Below are positions 32,736 through 44,019 of a stretch of DNA of 64,000 nt, in pieces (the stretch's first letter is position 1; every line of letters begins with the position of its first letter). Both the position numbers and the translations under genes were made by a program. The notes beneath the pieces were generated by a model that was not told the DNA's origin, made no database searches, and saw nothing but the letters and a program-made list of their open reading frames with translations. The stretch spans positions 374,958-438,957 of the forward strand of contig BROE01000008.1 of assembly GCA_036571765.1 (NCBI GenBank), in the 5' to 3' direction. This DNA comes from Plecoglossus altivelis. Taxonomy: Eukaryota > Chordata > Actinopteri > Osmeriformes > Plecoglossidae.

Positions 32736-33214
32736 TAACTGCAGAGTAAAATAACCCAGACTGTTCCGCCTTCTAGAGGTTGTCATAAAACACATGAGGA
32801 GACAATTCGTCTGACTGCTCCTCCGGTTCATCCTGGCTGCCAAGGAATATTTTCCATCTGAAGTATTTCTATCCTGGTGACGAACCAGCCGATGGAGCCA
32901 ACTACAGTTACATCAGCCCTGAGTTACCTTTGCTCTTACAGGCATCGGAATTCATCAGAGAGACACGTGAGGATCACAAAACACACCAATAAAACAACAG
33001 TATATTGGTTGTTTTCTCAGAAGCGTGTGATCAGCTTCCTGGTAGAAGCTCCGGGTAGTCATGGTGTTGCTCCTTGGGGGCTGGATGAGCACAGAACACA
33101 CAGGTTCCTTTAACAGGAGCCTGATAGCAACTCAAAGCAGGGTTCCATGTCAAGAGCTGTCTGCCAGAGGCTGAACATATACAGGAATCTGTTCTTCTCA
33201 GTCTCACATGCTCC

Positions 33215-33670
33215 ATCTCTCCAGGTCAGGCTCATCTCCTGCATCTCTCCAGGTCAGGACACACCTCCTGCATCTCAGGACACACCTCCTGCATCTTAGG
33301 ACACGCCTCCTACATCTCAGGACACGCCCCCTGCATCTCAGGACACACCTCCTGCATCTCAGGACACACCTCCTGCATCTCTCCAGGTCAGGACACACCT
33401 CCTGCATCTTAGGACACACCTCCTGCATCACAGGACACACCTCCTGCATCTCAGGACACGCCCCCTGCATCTCAGGACACGCCCCCTGGATCTCAGGACA
33501 CACCTCCTGCATCTCTCCAGGTCAGGACACACCTCCTGCATCTCAGGACACGCCTCCTACATCTCAGGACACACCTCCTGCATCTCAGGACACGCCCTCT
33601 GCATCTCAGGACACACCTCCTGCATCTCTCCAGGTCAGGACACACCTCCTGCATCTCTCCAAGTCAGGAC
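33215..33670. repeat. 21-bp minisatellite (aggacacacctcctgcatctc)
   Basis: About 20 copies of gacacacctcctgcatct appear, some with a ctccaggtca insert and some with cgccccct. Open frames through it are artefacts of the 21-bp period. Confidence 0.93.
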
Positions 33671-33779
33671 CCACACGCCTGCTGCCAACGCCCCACATGC
33701 CACAGGACCCAGTAAACCCACGAATTTCCTCCCCAGCGTCTCAGGAGCTTTAAGATCAAGAACGTGTGGAACCCCATTC

Positions 33780-34020
33780 CTTCATCTGCCCCGCCTACAG
33801 ACAAAGCTTACTGGTACCCCATCCTTCATTAGCTTGCCCCCTACAGACCAAGCTCTGGACCTGCAGAAGTGATGTCTGCAGAGTGCTGCATAGCACCTGC
33901 AGTCAGAGCTGTCAACTGTGATACCCCATCCTTCATCTGCCCCTACAGACAGCTCTGATACCCCATCCTTCATCTGCCCCTACAGACAGCTCTGACTGCA
34001 GAGTGCTGCATAGCACCTGC
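33780..34020. repeat. Degenerate repeat of ccttcatctgcccctacaga units
   Basis: About four copies of accccatccttcatctgccc, with duplicated gcagagtgctgcatagcacc at about 33876 and 34000. Confidence 0.75.
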
Positions 34021-34095
34021 AGACTAGCCAATATTACCATCCCATCTACACACGAGAAACATACTGAAAGAGTGCATTCCTCATTCAGTTTAGGT

Positions 34096-34303
34096 CAGTG
34101 GTTCTTAACCTGGGTTCGATCGAACCCCAGGGGTTCAGTGAGTCAGTCTCAGGGGTTCAGTGGAGGTCAAGACACACACCTGACTCATATGATTAAATAA
34201 CTTTGAAAAAATCATATTTCCGTTTTTCAATTAAGAAGGGTTCGGTGAATGCGCATATGAAACTGGTGGGGTTCAGTACCTCCAACAAGGTTAAGAACCA
34301 CTG
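34096..34303. mobile_element. hAT-type MITE, 208 bp
   Basis: The terminal inverted repeats are cagtggttcttaacc and ggttaagaaccactg (perfect over 15 bp). The flanking octamers gtttaggt (34088-34095) and ttttaagt (34304-34311) match at 6 of 8 positions, which fits a decayed 8-bp hAT target duplication. There is no transposase inside, so it is non-autonomous. Confidence 0.88.
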
Positions 34304-34439
34304 TTTTAAGTATTATCATCTGATTAAGGTGCATAGTTATTGCCTGTAATAGATAATAGTATTAAAGATGGTTGTTGACAATAGAGAGACCAGGGTCAGT
34401 TTGCTAGCCTCACTGTGTGGGGTGTGTTGTACTAAACAC

Positions 34440-35760
34440 ACTACCTAGTGTTAATGCATGTTGTGTGTCACTATGGTAAGTGTTGTACACATGCCCTTGT
34501 GTTAATGCATGCTGTGTGTCACTATGGTAAGTGTTGTACACATGCCCTTGTGTTAATGCATGTTGTGTGTCACTATGGTAAGTGTTGTACACACAACCTT
34601 GTGTTAATGCATGCTGTGTGTCACTATGGTAAGTGTTGTACACACAACCTTGTGTTAATGCATGTTGTGTGTCACTATGGTAAGTGTTGTACACATGCCC
34701 TAGTGTTAATGCATGCTGTGTGTCACTACGGTAAGTGTTGTACACATGCCCTTGTGTTAATGCATGTTGTGTGTCACTATGGTAAGTGTTGTACACACAA
34801 CCTTGTGTTAATGCATGTTGTGTGTCACTATGGTAAGTGTTGTACACACAACCTTGTGTTAATGCATGTTGTGTGTCACTATGGTAAGTGTTGTACACAC
34901 AACCTTGTGTTAATGCATGCTGTGTGTCACTACAGTAAGTGTTGTACACACAACATGCATTAACACAAAGTCATGTGTACAACACTTACCACAGTGACAC
35001 ACAACATGCATTAAAACAAGGTTGTGTGTACAACACTTACCATAGTGACACACAACCTTGTGTTAACACAAGGTCGTGTGTACAACACTTACCATAGTGA
35101 CACACAACCTAGTGTTAATGCATGCTGTGTGTCACTATGGTAAGTGTTGTACACACAACCTTGTGTTAATGCATGCTGTGTGTCACTATGGTAAGTGTTG
35201 TACACACAACCTTGTGTTAATGCATGTTGTGTGTCACTATGGTAAGTGTTGTACACACAACCTAGTGTTAATGCATGCTGTGTGTCACTATGGTAAGTGT
35301 TGTACACATGCCCTTGTGTTAATGCATGTTGTGTGTCACTATGGTAAGTGTTGTACACACAACCTAGTGTTAATGCATGCTGTGTGTCACTATGGTAAGT
35401 GTTGTACACACAACATGCATTAACACAAAGTCATGTGTACAACACTTACCACAGTGACACACAACATGCATTAACACAAGGTTGTGTGTACAACACTTAC
35501 CATAGTGACACACAGCATGCATTAACACTAGGTTGTGTGTACAACACTTACCATAGTGACACACAGCATGCATTAACACAAAGTCATGTGTACAACACTT
35601 ACCATAGTGACACACAACATGCATTAACACAAGGTTGTGTGTCACTATGGTAAGTGTTGTACACACAACCTTGTGTTAATGCATGTTGTGTGTCACTACA
35701 GTAAGTGTTGTACACATGACTTTGTGTTAATGCACATGTTGTGTGTCATCTTTTACAGGT
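34440..35760. repeat. 51-bp minisatellite that switches orientation
   Basis: The unit holds gtgttaatgcatgttgtgtg, tcactatggtaagtgttgta and a cacacaaccttgt linker. About ten forward copies (34448-34950) are followed by inverted copies (34950-35105), forward copies (35105-35410), inverted copies (35410-35640) and forward copies again (35640-35750). The result is a set of long nested inverted repeats. The 51-bp period keeps frames open on both strands, which explains ORFs of up to 179 codons that I do not accept as genes. Confidence 0.95.
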
Positions 35761-35769
35761 TCATTGCCT

Positions 35770-38070
35770 TCATTGTGCATCACGCGTGTTGTGCTCTCAG
35801 ACATGCACACTGACACACTGGACAGACAACCTTGTCAACATAGCAACATTTAAACTCACTAACATCCCCTTACACAGCAACATCACTCCTGAAGTCAGTT
35901 TCACTTTGGACTTAACAGTGTCATAATCTGCTGACATTCATTCAAGGGCAGAGTTTCTACATTACATTCTCATGCTGAGTTAGAAACGCACATCAAAATA
36001 TGACTGCAATGTATCATTGGACCGGAATGAAAAATACATTTTCTCATTCTCACTTTCCATGAACTCATTTCAATGATAAAAATTTAAATCTGTTTTGTAT
36101 TCATTTCAGAGAAGCCCAAGAAACCCATTAAAAAGAACAATAGTATGACATTGTAAATATTAATATGTTAATTAAAGTCAAGTGTTAATCAAGTTCCCAT
36201 TATCCTTGTACGCTATTCCATCATCACCTCTTCTCAGCACCAGTGCTGGATCATAATAAAAGGATTAACAGTAACCGTAGCAACAGTCCCAGAAAGACTG
36301 AACTCTCCAGAGCCGCACACTTAGCAAGGTCATGTTTGTGTCACTGAAGTGTCAGTTTCAGTAAGTGCTCTATTAGTCACGCTCATACACGGGCGCGCGC
36401 ACACACACGCGCACAAACACGCGCTCTCCCAGACAAACTAATGGTGAAGCCAGAATAAAAACACGCAGCTGCGTTTGAATAAAACCTAGTTGGGTCACGC
36501 AGTCCATAACAAGCAGAGGTATTTACATCACAGGAGTGAAGGAGCTCTGCCATGTGTTAGCCTGCTGTGTCATAATTATAAACATCCCTACGATCAAACT
36601 TGTCCACTTGGTTCAGTTACAACAAGACACTACTGACTTTATTCACACATCAGTTTCACACAGCTCGACTGCATACAGCACTAAGCATAAAAGCCAAGAT
36701 CCATTATATGGCTAATAAATCGGCAATGCAGAACCAAAGACCAGTATTGGCAAAATCACCTCACCTGAAGTCGCTATTGGTTCTCGTATGCAAAACAAGG
36801 CTAAAACAATTGCTATTGTTGGGGGGGCTAAAAGTCGCTATATAACGTGATGACGTAAACACAAACGTCAACATTTGACCTCTCACCCACACCCCGCTTC
36901 TTTTTTTGCGTGGGACGTAACCAACATCTTCCTACGTATTGAAGAAAACTACTTAACAACGAAAACGTATATCCCAATTTTACACCAAGTCGCCATGTTA
37001 GATGAAAGTAACAAGTACAATATCAGGCTTACCGGACATGTCTTCCCGGGCTTGTCTTCCAGGCCGTCCGCGAGGCGACGACGTCCAGACTTACAGTTTA
37101 CAATAAATTATTTTAAAACATTTCAATGAGTCTTAACAGTTCCCTTTCAAAAACGCTAAGATGTTCTGACAAGATATTGGTCTGTAGGCCCTCATTCTTG
37201 CTTTTATCAAACTTGTTGAGCTGAGTCGCTTCGGTGTCCGTTGACGCCAGACGGACGGTTTTTAACACGACGAATTAGTCACCTGCTCCGCCAAGTTTAG
37301 TTTATCTGAAAGATCATTTGATTTTCCGATGTGAAAACTAAGTTAACTAAGTTTGTCATAAAGACGAGGATTTTCGTTTGTAAAGTGCGGTAACATTAGC
37401 TCGCCAAGCAGCGAAAGATTTCAATTAGGCGCTGGGAGGTTAAATTTCAGATGACCAATCGCAGCACCCGTCACACGCGCCATGATACAAAATAATCTTT
37501 ATTGGTTTAAATAAATAAAACATATTGTTCTCTACAATAAGTACCAAATGCTACCCTGGCCCTCCTTTACATTTACAAACTCCTTTACAACTGTATGAAA
37601 TGCTGAATATCACTGAAATAGATAAGCAATATGAAAAGCAAACCACATATTAAGACGTTTTATGAAAATAAAAACACATCTATATCTTATGGGCCTAGTA
37701 GTGGGCAGGTCCGGTCAGACCCAAAATTAGCAACACACCAAGTTGTTAAGCTAGGTTAATTAGCACGATGTCAGACAAGAAGGCTATTGGCTGATCAGTA
37801 CGAAAGGTTACTTATGAAAGCTGTAGTGCTTTCATAAGTATATGACACATGAGTGGAGATAATAGTCTAATCTGTCTAGTCCTGAGGCCAGTGGATCCGT
37901 TTTCTAGTCTGGGCAGAACCATGTTTACTCAGCAGATCAGCAGAACCACCTGGAGGTCGTCCAAAAGGGAGGATCCACTTCAGACCCAAGTGCGGCAGAC
38001 ATTGGGAAATGCCTGCCGCAAATCTGGCATTATTTACTAGTGATAGAACTGCATCACAGCTTTGATCATC
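35770..38070. other. Unique intergenic stretch, no gene seen
   Basis: AT-rich unique sequence with a short alternating cgcgcacacac tract near 36395. No conserved coding exon, tRNA or element end was recognised. Confidence 0.4.
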
Positions 38071-38073
38071 AGA

Positions 38074-38542
38074 GGATGCATCCATATGGCTTGTGGTTTC
38101 TGTGTGACGGGGCGGGGGTATTCATGAATGTGCGTGCGCATATTTGTGCAGCTGTGCTCGTGTGTGTCAGTAATGTTGTCTTGTGTCAGATTTGTACGTC
38201 TACCTTTTCATTTGTATTTGTTCCACCATGTGTTTCCTGTGTTGTGATGCATGAATGTGTTGCATGTGTATGATGCAGGTGTGTGTGTGCGTACAGTTGT
38301 AAAGGTCATCCTTCACTATATTCATAGCAACAATAACCTTTGAAGCTGTGATCAAGCAGTATCCAGATCCTGTCAGGACTGGTCCACACATGCAGCAGCC
38401 TGACCCTAACCCATCTTCTTCACTCCTAACTTCTCCTCTTCACTCCTAACTTCTCCTCTTCACTCCTAACTTCTCCTCTTCACTCCTAACTTCTCCTCTT
38501 CACTCCTAACTTCTCCTCTTCACTCCTAACTTCTCCTCACAG
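38074..38542 (+). repeat. Dispersed repeat, copy 1 (inverted relative to 53600-54480)
   Basis: It starts at aggatgcatccatatgg, continues through about 320 bp of unique-looking sequence and ends in a 20-bp VNTR (ttctcctcttcactcctaac, about 7 copies). The same elements in the same order, reverse-complemented, lie inside cdc14b. No transposase or terminal inverted repeat was seen, so its class is unknown. Confidence 0.85.
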
Positions 38543-38890
38543 GCACCCAGGTGGTCTTCACCACCAGATCAGACTCAACAGACATCCAGCAGGAGGAGGA
38601 TGAGGAGGAGAGGAGGAGGAGGAGAGGAGGTGGAGGCTTGTGGAAGGGAGTGTGTCCTTGTTCGACCACATCTGCAGCGGCCGCTGGGAGCCTGAGAAAC
38701 ATCTGGATGGAGGAGAGCAGTAGGAATGATGATCACACAGATGGATGTGGTCAGAGCCCCATTCTCTCCTCTCCTCCCAGTCCTCTCCCTCAACCTCCCC
38801 TCCCTCCCCGCTTCCCTCTTTCATCCCTCTCTCTCCTGTCTGTCGAATGTGGTGAAGCGCCACATTCTACAGATGTTCTTCTTCTCTGAC
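38543..38890 (+). other. Candidate exon of an unidentified gene, frame uncertain
   Basis: The acceptor ttctcctcacag is formed by the last copy of the VNTR in the dispersed repeat. Downstream, one frame reads GTQVVFTTRSDSTDIQQEED and then a Glu/Arg tract. After the tract a different frame reads SVSLFDHICSGRWEPEKHLD. A one-base shift in the GAG-rich tract would join them. This may be a real exon with a length error, or a broken one. Confidence 0.22.
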
Positions 38891-39369
38891 CATGAACACA
38901 GATGTTGCAGCTGAGTGTTGTGGGTTTGATTATTCGTATAAAAAACCTTCGTGGCACAACAAGCACTTTTAGAAGATACAAAATTACATTATGAATGTGT
39001 GCAACCGATAATCCATGCTTTATCACATTAGATACGTATTTATTGTATTTTCATTCTTTTGCTGCAATGTAATCCAGTGACAGCATGAGAAACGTAGAGA
39101 GCCAAATGTTCACACAAAGACATAAATCGGTAAAGAAACATATTCAGAACGTTACCCTCAATGTTTTCATTGTGGATATAAAAGTGAAGAGTTGTGTAGT
39201 TGCCTACAAGCCCAGACACTGCAGGCCTGCTAGTTTCAACACCCCCTTTCCTCCTCCTTTTGACCTTTAACCTCTAGGTTTGGTTTTCATCTAAAAAGGA
39301 CTGTGTTTCTGGAACTCTTTTTTCACTTTGTTCCAGAGGAGTACGTATGTCATGCATTCATACGACTGC

Positions 39370-39668
39370 TGTGAAGCCTGGGAGCAAGCCAATCAGATGT
39401 CCCCTAGTCAGCCCACGGCCTGGGAGCGAGCCAATCAGATGTCCCCTAGTCAGCCCACGGCCTGGGAGCGAGCCAATCAAATGCACCCTAGTCAGCCCGC
39501 GGCCTGGGAGCGGGCCAATCAAATGTCCCCTAGTCAGCACACGGCCTGGGAGCGAGCCAATCAGATGTCCCCTAGTCAGCCCACGGCCTGGGAGCGGGCC
39601 AATCAGATGTCCCCTAGTCAGCCCACGGCATGGGAGCGAGCCAATCAGATGTCCCCTAGTCACCCACA
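39370..39668. repeat. 42-bp minisatellite with a CCAAT box per unit, 7 copies
   Basis: The unit includes gggagcgagccaatcagatg and cccctagtcagcccacggcc. Each copy carries agccaatcag or a one-base variant, a strong match to the NF-Y CCAAT consensus. All three forward frames stay open because 42 is divisible by three. Confidence 0.94.
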
Positions 39669-39899
39669 GAACTGGATCAGTTCATGGAGGACTGGTTACT
39701 TGTTGGTGACTCATCACTTCTGTCTTCTAAATGCAGATGAAGAGTCAGAATGTGTTGGGATGTGTTGAACCCTGAAATGAGTCAAGCCCCTGTTTCCTCA
39801 GTCTGAACATAAGTCACAACAGATCATCTTCATGTGTGCTTTGTCTATTTGGAAGCAATGGCAGAAAACAAACATTTAAAATACTCATCCAGAGCCCTT

Positions 39900-40145
39900 G
39901 AACCTTCCTCCTGCAGTTATAACCTGCACCCTGAAGTTATAACCTGCCTCCTGAAGTTATAACCTTCCCCCTGTAGTTATAACCTGCCTCCTGATGTTAT
40001 AACCTGCCTCCTTCAGTTATAACCTGCACCCTGCAGTTATGACCTGCCTCCTTCAGTTATAACCTGCCTCTTGCAGTTATAACCTGCACCCTGAAGTTAT
40101 AACTTTCACCCTGATGTTATAACCTGTCTCCTGAAGTTATAACCA
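39900..40145. repeat. 21-bp minisatellite (agttataacctgcctcctgc)
   Basis: About 12 copies of gttataacctgcctcctg with cctgcaccctg or ccttcag variants. Confidence 0.92.
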
Positions 40146-40210
40146 CGAGAATAAAGCAGAGCAACAGGCCAGGCAGAAGAGAATGACAGTGTTCTCTGCT
40201 CTCTCCACAG

Positions 40211-40290
40211 AAGAACCATCCAGCATCCCTGTCTACACCCTACCTTTCCGTCCACAGAGACCTGAATCCAGGCAGCTGGGTGGGGGATAA
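40211..40290 (+). other. Candidate terminal coding exon, unidentified gene
   Basis: The acceptor tctgctctctccacag ends at 40210. The following frame (entered with one base from an upstream exon) reads EEPSSIPVYTLPFRPQRPES, then RQLGGG and a stop at 40288-40290. Composition and acceptor are convincing, but I do not recognise the protein. Confidence 0.3.
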
Positions 40291-40504
40291 GTGGGCTGAG
40301 GAGGGGTGAGGTTGAAAGATTTACGAGGAGATCTACATTAGCTCAGATTGAACACTGTGGTGGTGATAAATTAAAGAGGCACTGTCTTATTGGAAAACAA
40401 ACTGAGTTGGAGTAGACATACTAATACTGTTCGAGATTAATGTCGCTGTCTAGTCACGACCGGACTCAGACTGACTGGAACGTTCCGGCACACACTGAAA
40501 TAGA

Positions 40505-40645
40505 AGGGTTTACCTCACTGGTTTAGTTTGCTGGTTTAGCTCGCTGGTTTAGCTCGCTAGTTTAGCTCGCTAGTTTAGCTCGCTGGTTTTAGCTTTGGAT
40601 CAAGAGGCCGCAGGTTCAAATCCCCCCGAAGCTGTTGTTTGCTTT
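40505..40645 (+). mobile_element. tRNA-like sequence, possible SINE head with duplicated A-box region
   Basis: ggttcaaatcc is a perfect Pol III B box. Upstream, tagctcgctgg resembles the D-arm/A box and is present about five times as a 15-18-bp tandem repeat (tttagctcgctggtttagct). A good acceptor stem is not evident, so a functional tRNA is unlikely. Confidence 0.35.
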
Positions 40646-41239
40646 TGCTAAAAGCCCTTTGCTAAAAGAACACAACAGAAATCTGTTCCCCGGGTTACCA
40701 CACCGACACAGATGAGCATGACACACACTTTGCTCCATGAGATATGATGTGTCCCTGTATAGTTCTGCAGTAAATCTATCTGCTTTGTTTTACGACTTTG
40801 AGGCGCTAGTTTTTGATGTCCTGTTTAAGTGTATCACACCGCTGTGTGTCTGGCCTGCTGCCCGACTTGTCTTCACTTTAAAAGACGGCGTTTAAGGAGC
40901 CACCATCGTCGACGGGAGAGAATGGAGGTAAAACGTTGTATCTGTATGACTGCAGCCAGCAGAACAACCCCTTCGCCTGCCATTCCCTGTGTGTGCTGTG
41001 CCCATCCCTATGTGTATCTTAATGTTGGCTTGTTGACGTGACATTTCTGTGGTGTGACATTGACCACATGACCTGTCTGAACAGGTGCCATCGCGGAGTG
41101 GGAATGCTCAGGAACTTTCCGGAATGCTGCGGAACGTTCCGGAATGCTGCGGTGACCACGTCTGGTGTGGTTGAGGCAAGAGCCTCTCTTCCAAACAATG
41201 AGCTTTTCACCTGCAGCAAATAAGGAGGGGAGAGATCAA

Positions 41240-41485
41240 ACCACACTGTAAACCACACTGCACATCACACTGTAAACCACACTGCACATCACACTGCAAA
41301 CTACACTGCACATCACACTGCAAACTACACTGCACATCACACTGTAAACTACACTGCACATCACACTGCAAACTGCTCTACATCATCAGTCTGCAAACTA
41401 CACTGCAAACTGCTCTACATCATCACACTGCAAACTACACTGCACATCACACTGCAAACTGCTCTATATCATCACTCTGCAAACC
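41240..41485. repeat. Minisatellite of cacactgcaaactacactgc units
   Basis: Irregular 16-24-bp units built from cacactgcaaac, tacactgcacat and tgctctacatcat. Confidence 0.88.
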
Positions 41486-41499
41486 TGAAAATGAAGAAG

Positions 41500-42055
41500 C
41501 AAATCCAAATAACATCTAAACTCCCAAGATGTACATAGAGCAAAATTGTGTTTTTAACAAGTGACATCACAGCACATTTCAAGGCTGGCTTGTAAAACCA
41601 GTACTAGTGTTGACACTAGTAAAGGGGTCACAGTTTACTGTGAGAAGACCAAGATTGAAATATTAATTGAGTTTTGCTGAACTCGTCTTGGACCATTTTC
41701 AATTTTCTCTTTCCAAGGCCTGTCGTCTGTTTAGTTTGCTTGGTGGGAAGAGAAAACATTGTTATGAGATCTGTTTACTTGTCTTCTACCTTATATTCAC
41801 TAACTCTACATCCACAGTTATTTGGGGTTTTTTTCCTTTTCCTGTAAAACATTTCCCACCCTGACGCCTTCTCTAAGAATACCCTGCGGTAATGATCTTT
41901 TGATATCCCTTTTAAGGGCCTCTGCCACCTTCCACATATTAAATCTCCTCACCAACATCAAATGCACGTTCTCTGGAGAACAACAACATGAGTTCCACTG
42001 GCCAAGCAGCTTCTCATGCATGGCTTCCCTCCCTCTTTCCATCACCTCGTCACAA
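41500..42055. other. Unique stretch, no gene recognised
   Basis: It includes a C-run (42085-42120) at its right edge. The open frames here have no family I recognise. Confidence 0.3.
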
Positions 42056-42352
42056 TCACGCGCACGGGCTCATAACAAACCACGCCGCCCCCGCCCCCCC
42101 GCCCCCCCACCCCGCCCCCCTCGCCCCTGTAGCGCACCTTCTTAATCGGTCACACAACGAGCTCTGCATCGTGCTCTGGCTGAGGACCGACTTACACGCC
42201 TCTTCCTCCAAAGTGGGCAGATCCCTCGTGCGTCGCCCCTCATAAAACTGGAATGAATCGATATGCTCATCGACACCGTAGCAAACACAGTTGTCGTCCC
42301 TAAGATGTTGACCGTAGGAGGACGATTGCTTAGAGAAAAGTATGGGAGACAT
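42056..42352 (-). other. Possible minus-strand coding exon, unidentified
   Basis: On the minus strand a frame starting at 42352 reads MSPILFSKQSSSYGQHLRDD and continues through FQFYEGRRTRDLPTLEEEAC and SVLSQSTMQSSLCDRLR. Near 42145 a donor-like aag|gtgcgc occurs, after which the frame becomes low-complexity Gly/Ala. The first 69 residues look like ordinary protein. No homologue comes to mind, and no partner exon is located. Confidence 0.22.
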
Positions 42353-42799
42353 GTTCTAAAGATCAGCCTGAGAAGGCAGGCGTCCTGTTAGAGCATAGGG
42401 CAGCTGTTGAACTGACCAAGCCCTCCTGCAGGACCTGCAGGTGACGGAGCAGGAATATTGTGCTACAAAGGTTATTTACGAGCGTGTTTCTGCACCTCAA
42501 AACATCTGTTCCTACGAAGGAAACGGCATTGAGGGAAGAAGAAAAGAAACAAATGTTGCGTCAGTTCTTCCTAATGAGCCGTGCAGCTCAGGCTAATGGC
42601 CTGAATCTGCTACAAATAATGTTTATGTAAATATATTCTGAGTTTAAGTTCTCCTTTGGAGAAAATGATTAAGAGGAAAGTTCTGTAAATGAAAATATGA
42701 ACACAAAACCAAATCCATTCAGGCCCAAATAAGTTTAGTTTAACGATCCTATTTTCATTTGGCAGAGATTCTCTCTCAACAATCCTCTCCTTGTGAAGT

Positions 42800-43012
42800 C
42801 ATGTCTGTAGACAGACCATCTCTGTAGACAGACCATCTCTGTAGACAGATCATCTCTGTAGACAGACCATCTCTGTAGACAGACCATCTCTGTAAACAGA
42901 TCATGTCTGTAGACAGACCATCTCTGTAGACAGACCATCTCTGTAGACAGACCATCTCTGTAAACAGACCATCTCTGTAACAGACCATCTCTGTAGACAG
43001 ACCATCTCTGAT
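42800..43012. repeat. 17-bp minisatellite (gtagacagaccatctct)
   Basis: About 12 copies with small variants (gtaaacaga, gatcatg). Confidence 0.92.
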
Positions 43013-43211
43013 TATAAACTGATGGAGTAATGAGCTGATTGGATGATTGTCCACAGGACTAGATATTATAAATCACATCCATCATAGTAAGGTGCCAAAA
43101 GGCACAATTCCACCATCGATACCTCAGAAAAATATTGAAACCAGCATTTATGATGTCAGCAGCATTTGGCTGTACACACCCGCTCTGTTGCATGTCTGTT
43201 ATTGAAGTCAA

Positions 43212-43340
43212 AGAAAGGATGTTTGCTGTTACACACATCTGAAGTATGAGTCCTTATCTCTCATTGGTGAACACAGAGAAGGATGTTTGCTGTTACACAC
43301 ATCTGAAGTATGAGTCCTTATCTCTCATTGATGAACACAG
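43212..43340. repeat. 64-bp tandem duplication
   Basis: ggatgtttgctgttacacac and the following catctgaagtatgagtcctt occur twice, about 64 bp apart. Confidence 0.88.
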
Positions 43341-43404
43341 AGCATCAACACAGCAATGGCTCCAAACACTCCCACTCTGCACATCCTGTCCCACAAGGGA
43401 TTCC

Positions 43405-44010
43405 CACTGGGGGCAGAGAGGAGGGAGAGGAGGGGGGAGAGAGGAGGAGAGGAGGGAGAGGAGGGGGGAGAAAGGAGGAGAGGAGGGGGGAGAAAGGAGG
43501 AGAGGAGGGAGATGAGTGGGGAGAAAGGAGGAGAGGAGGGGGGGAAAAAGAGGAAGTGAAAGGGAGATGAGTGGGGAGAAAGGAGAGAGGAGGGGGAGAA
43601 GAGGTAGGAGAGGAGAGGAGATGAGTGGGGAGAGAAAGGAGGAGAGGAGGGGAGGTGAAAGGAGGAGAGGAAGGGGAAAGGAGTGGGGACAAAAGGGGAG
43701 AGGAGGGCGAGAAAGAGGAGAGGAGGGAGAGGAGTGGGGAGAAAGGAGGAGAGGAGGGAGAGGTGGGAGAGGAGTAGGGAGAAAGGAGGAGAGGAGGGGG
43801 GAGAAAGGAAGAAGGAGGAGAGGTGGGGGAGGAGTAGGGAGAAAGGAGGAGAGGAGAGAGGAGTGGGGAGAAAGGAGGAGAGGAGGGGGTAGAAAGGAAG
43901 AGAGGAGAGAGAGGAGTGGGGAGATAAGGAGAGAGGCAGGGAGATGGTGGGGAGGAGTAGGGAGAAAGGAGGAGAGGAGTGGGGAGAAAGGAGGTGTTGG
44001 GGAGAGTAGG
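43405..44010. repeat. GGA-rich low-complexity block (ggagaaaggaggagaggagg)
   Basis: About 600 bp of almost pure purine strand. It yields Arg/Glu/Gly frames on + and Pro/Ser frames on minus of up to 286 codons, all compositional artefacts. Confidence 0.9.
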
Positions 44011-44019
44011 AGTGGGAGA

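Noticed and set aside
33696..33830. Possible exon reading SFKIKNVWNPIP
   Set aside because: The protein-like look is short, it overlaps a degenerate local repeat, and no clear splice pair encloses it.
34410..35670. Long frames on both strands with 17-residue repeats
   Set aside because: The 51-bp period is divisible by three, so any open frame stays open; no non-repeat protein sequence is attached.
39328..39768. 146-codon frame with ERANQMSPSQPTAW repeats
   Set aside because: It comes from the 42-bp CCAAT minisatellite; the other two frames are equally open.
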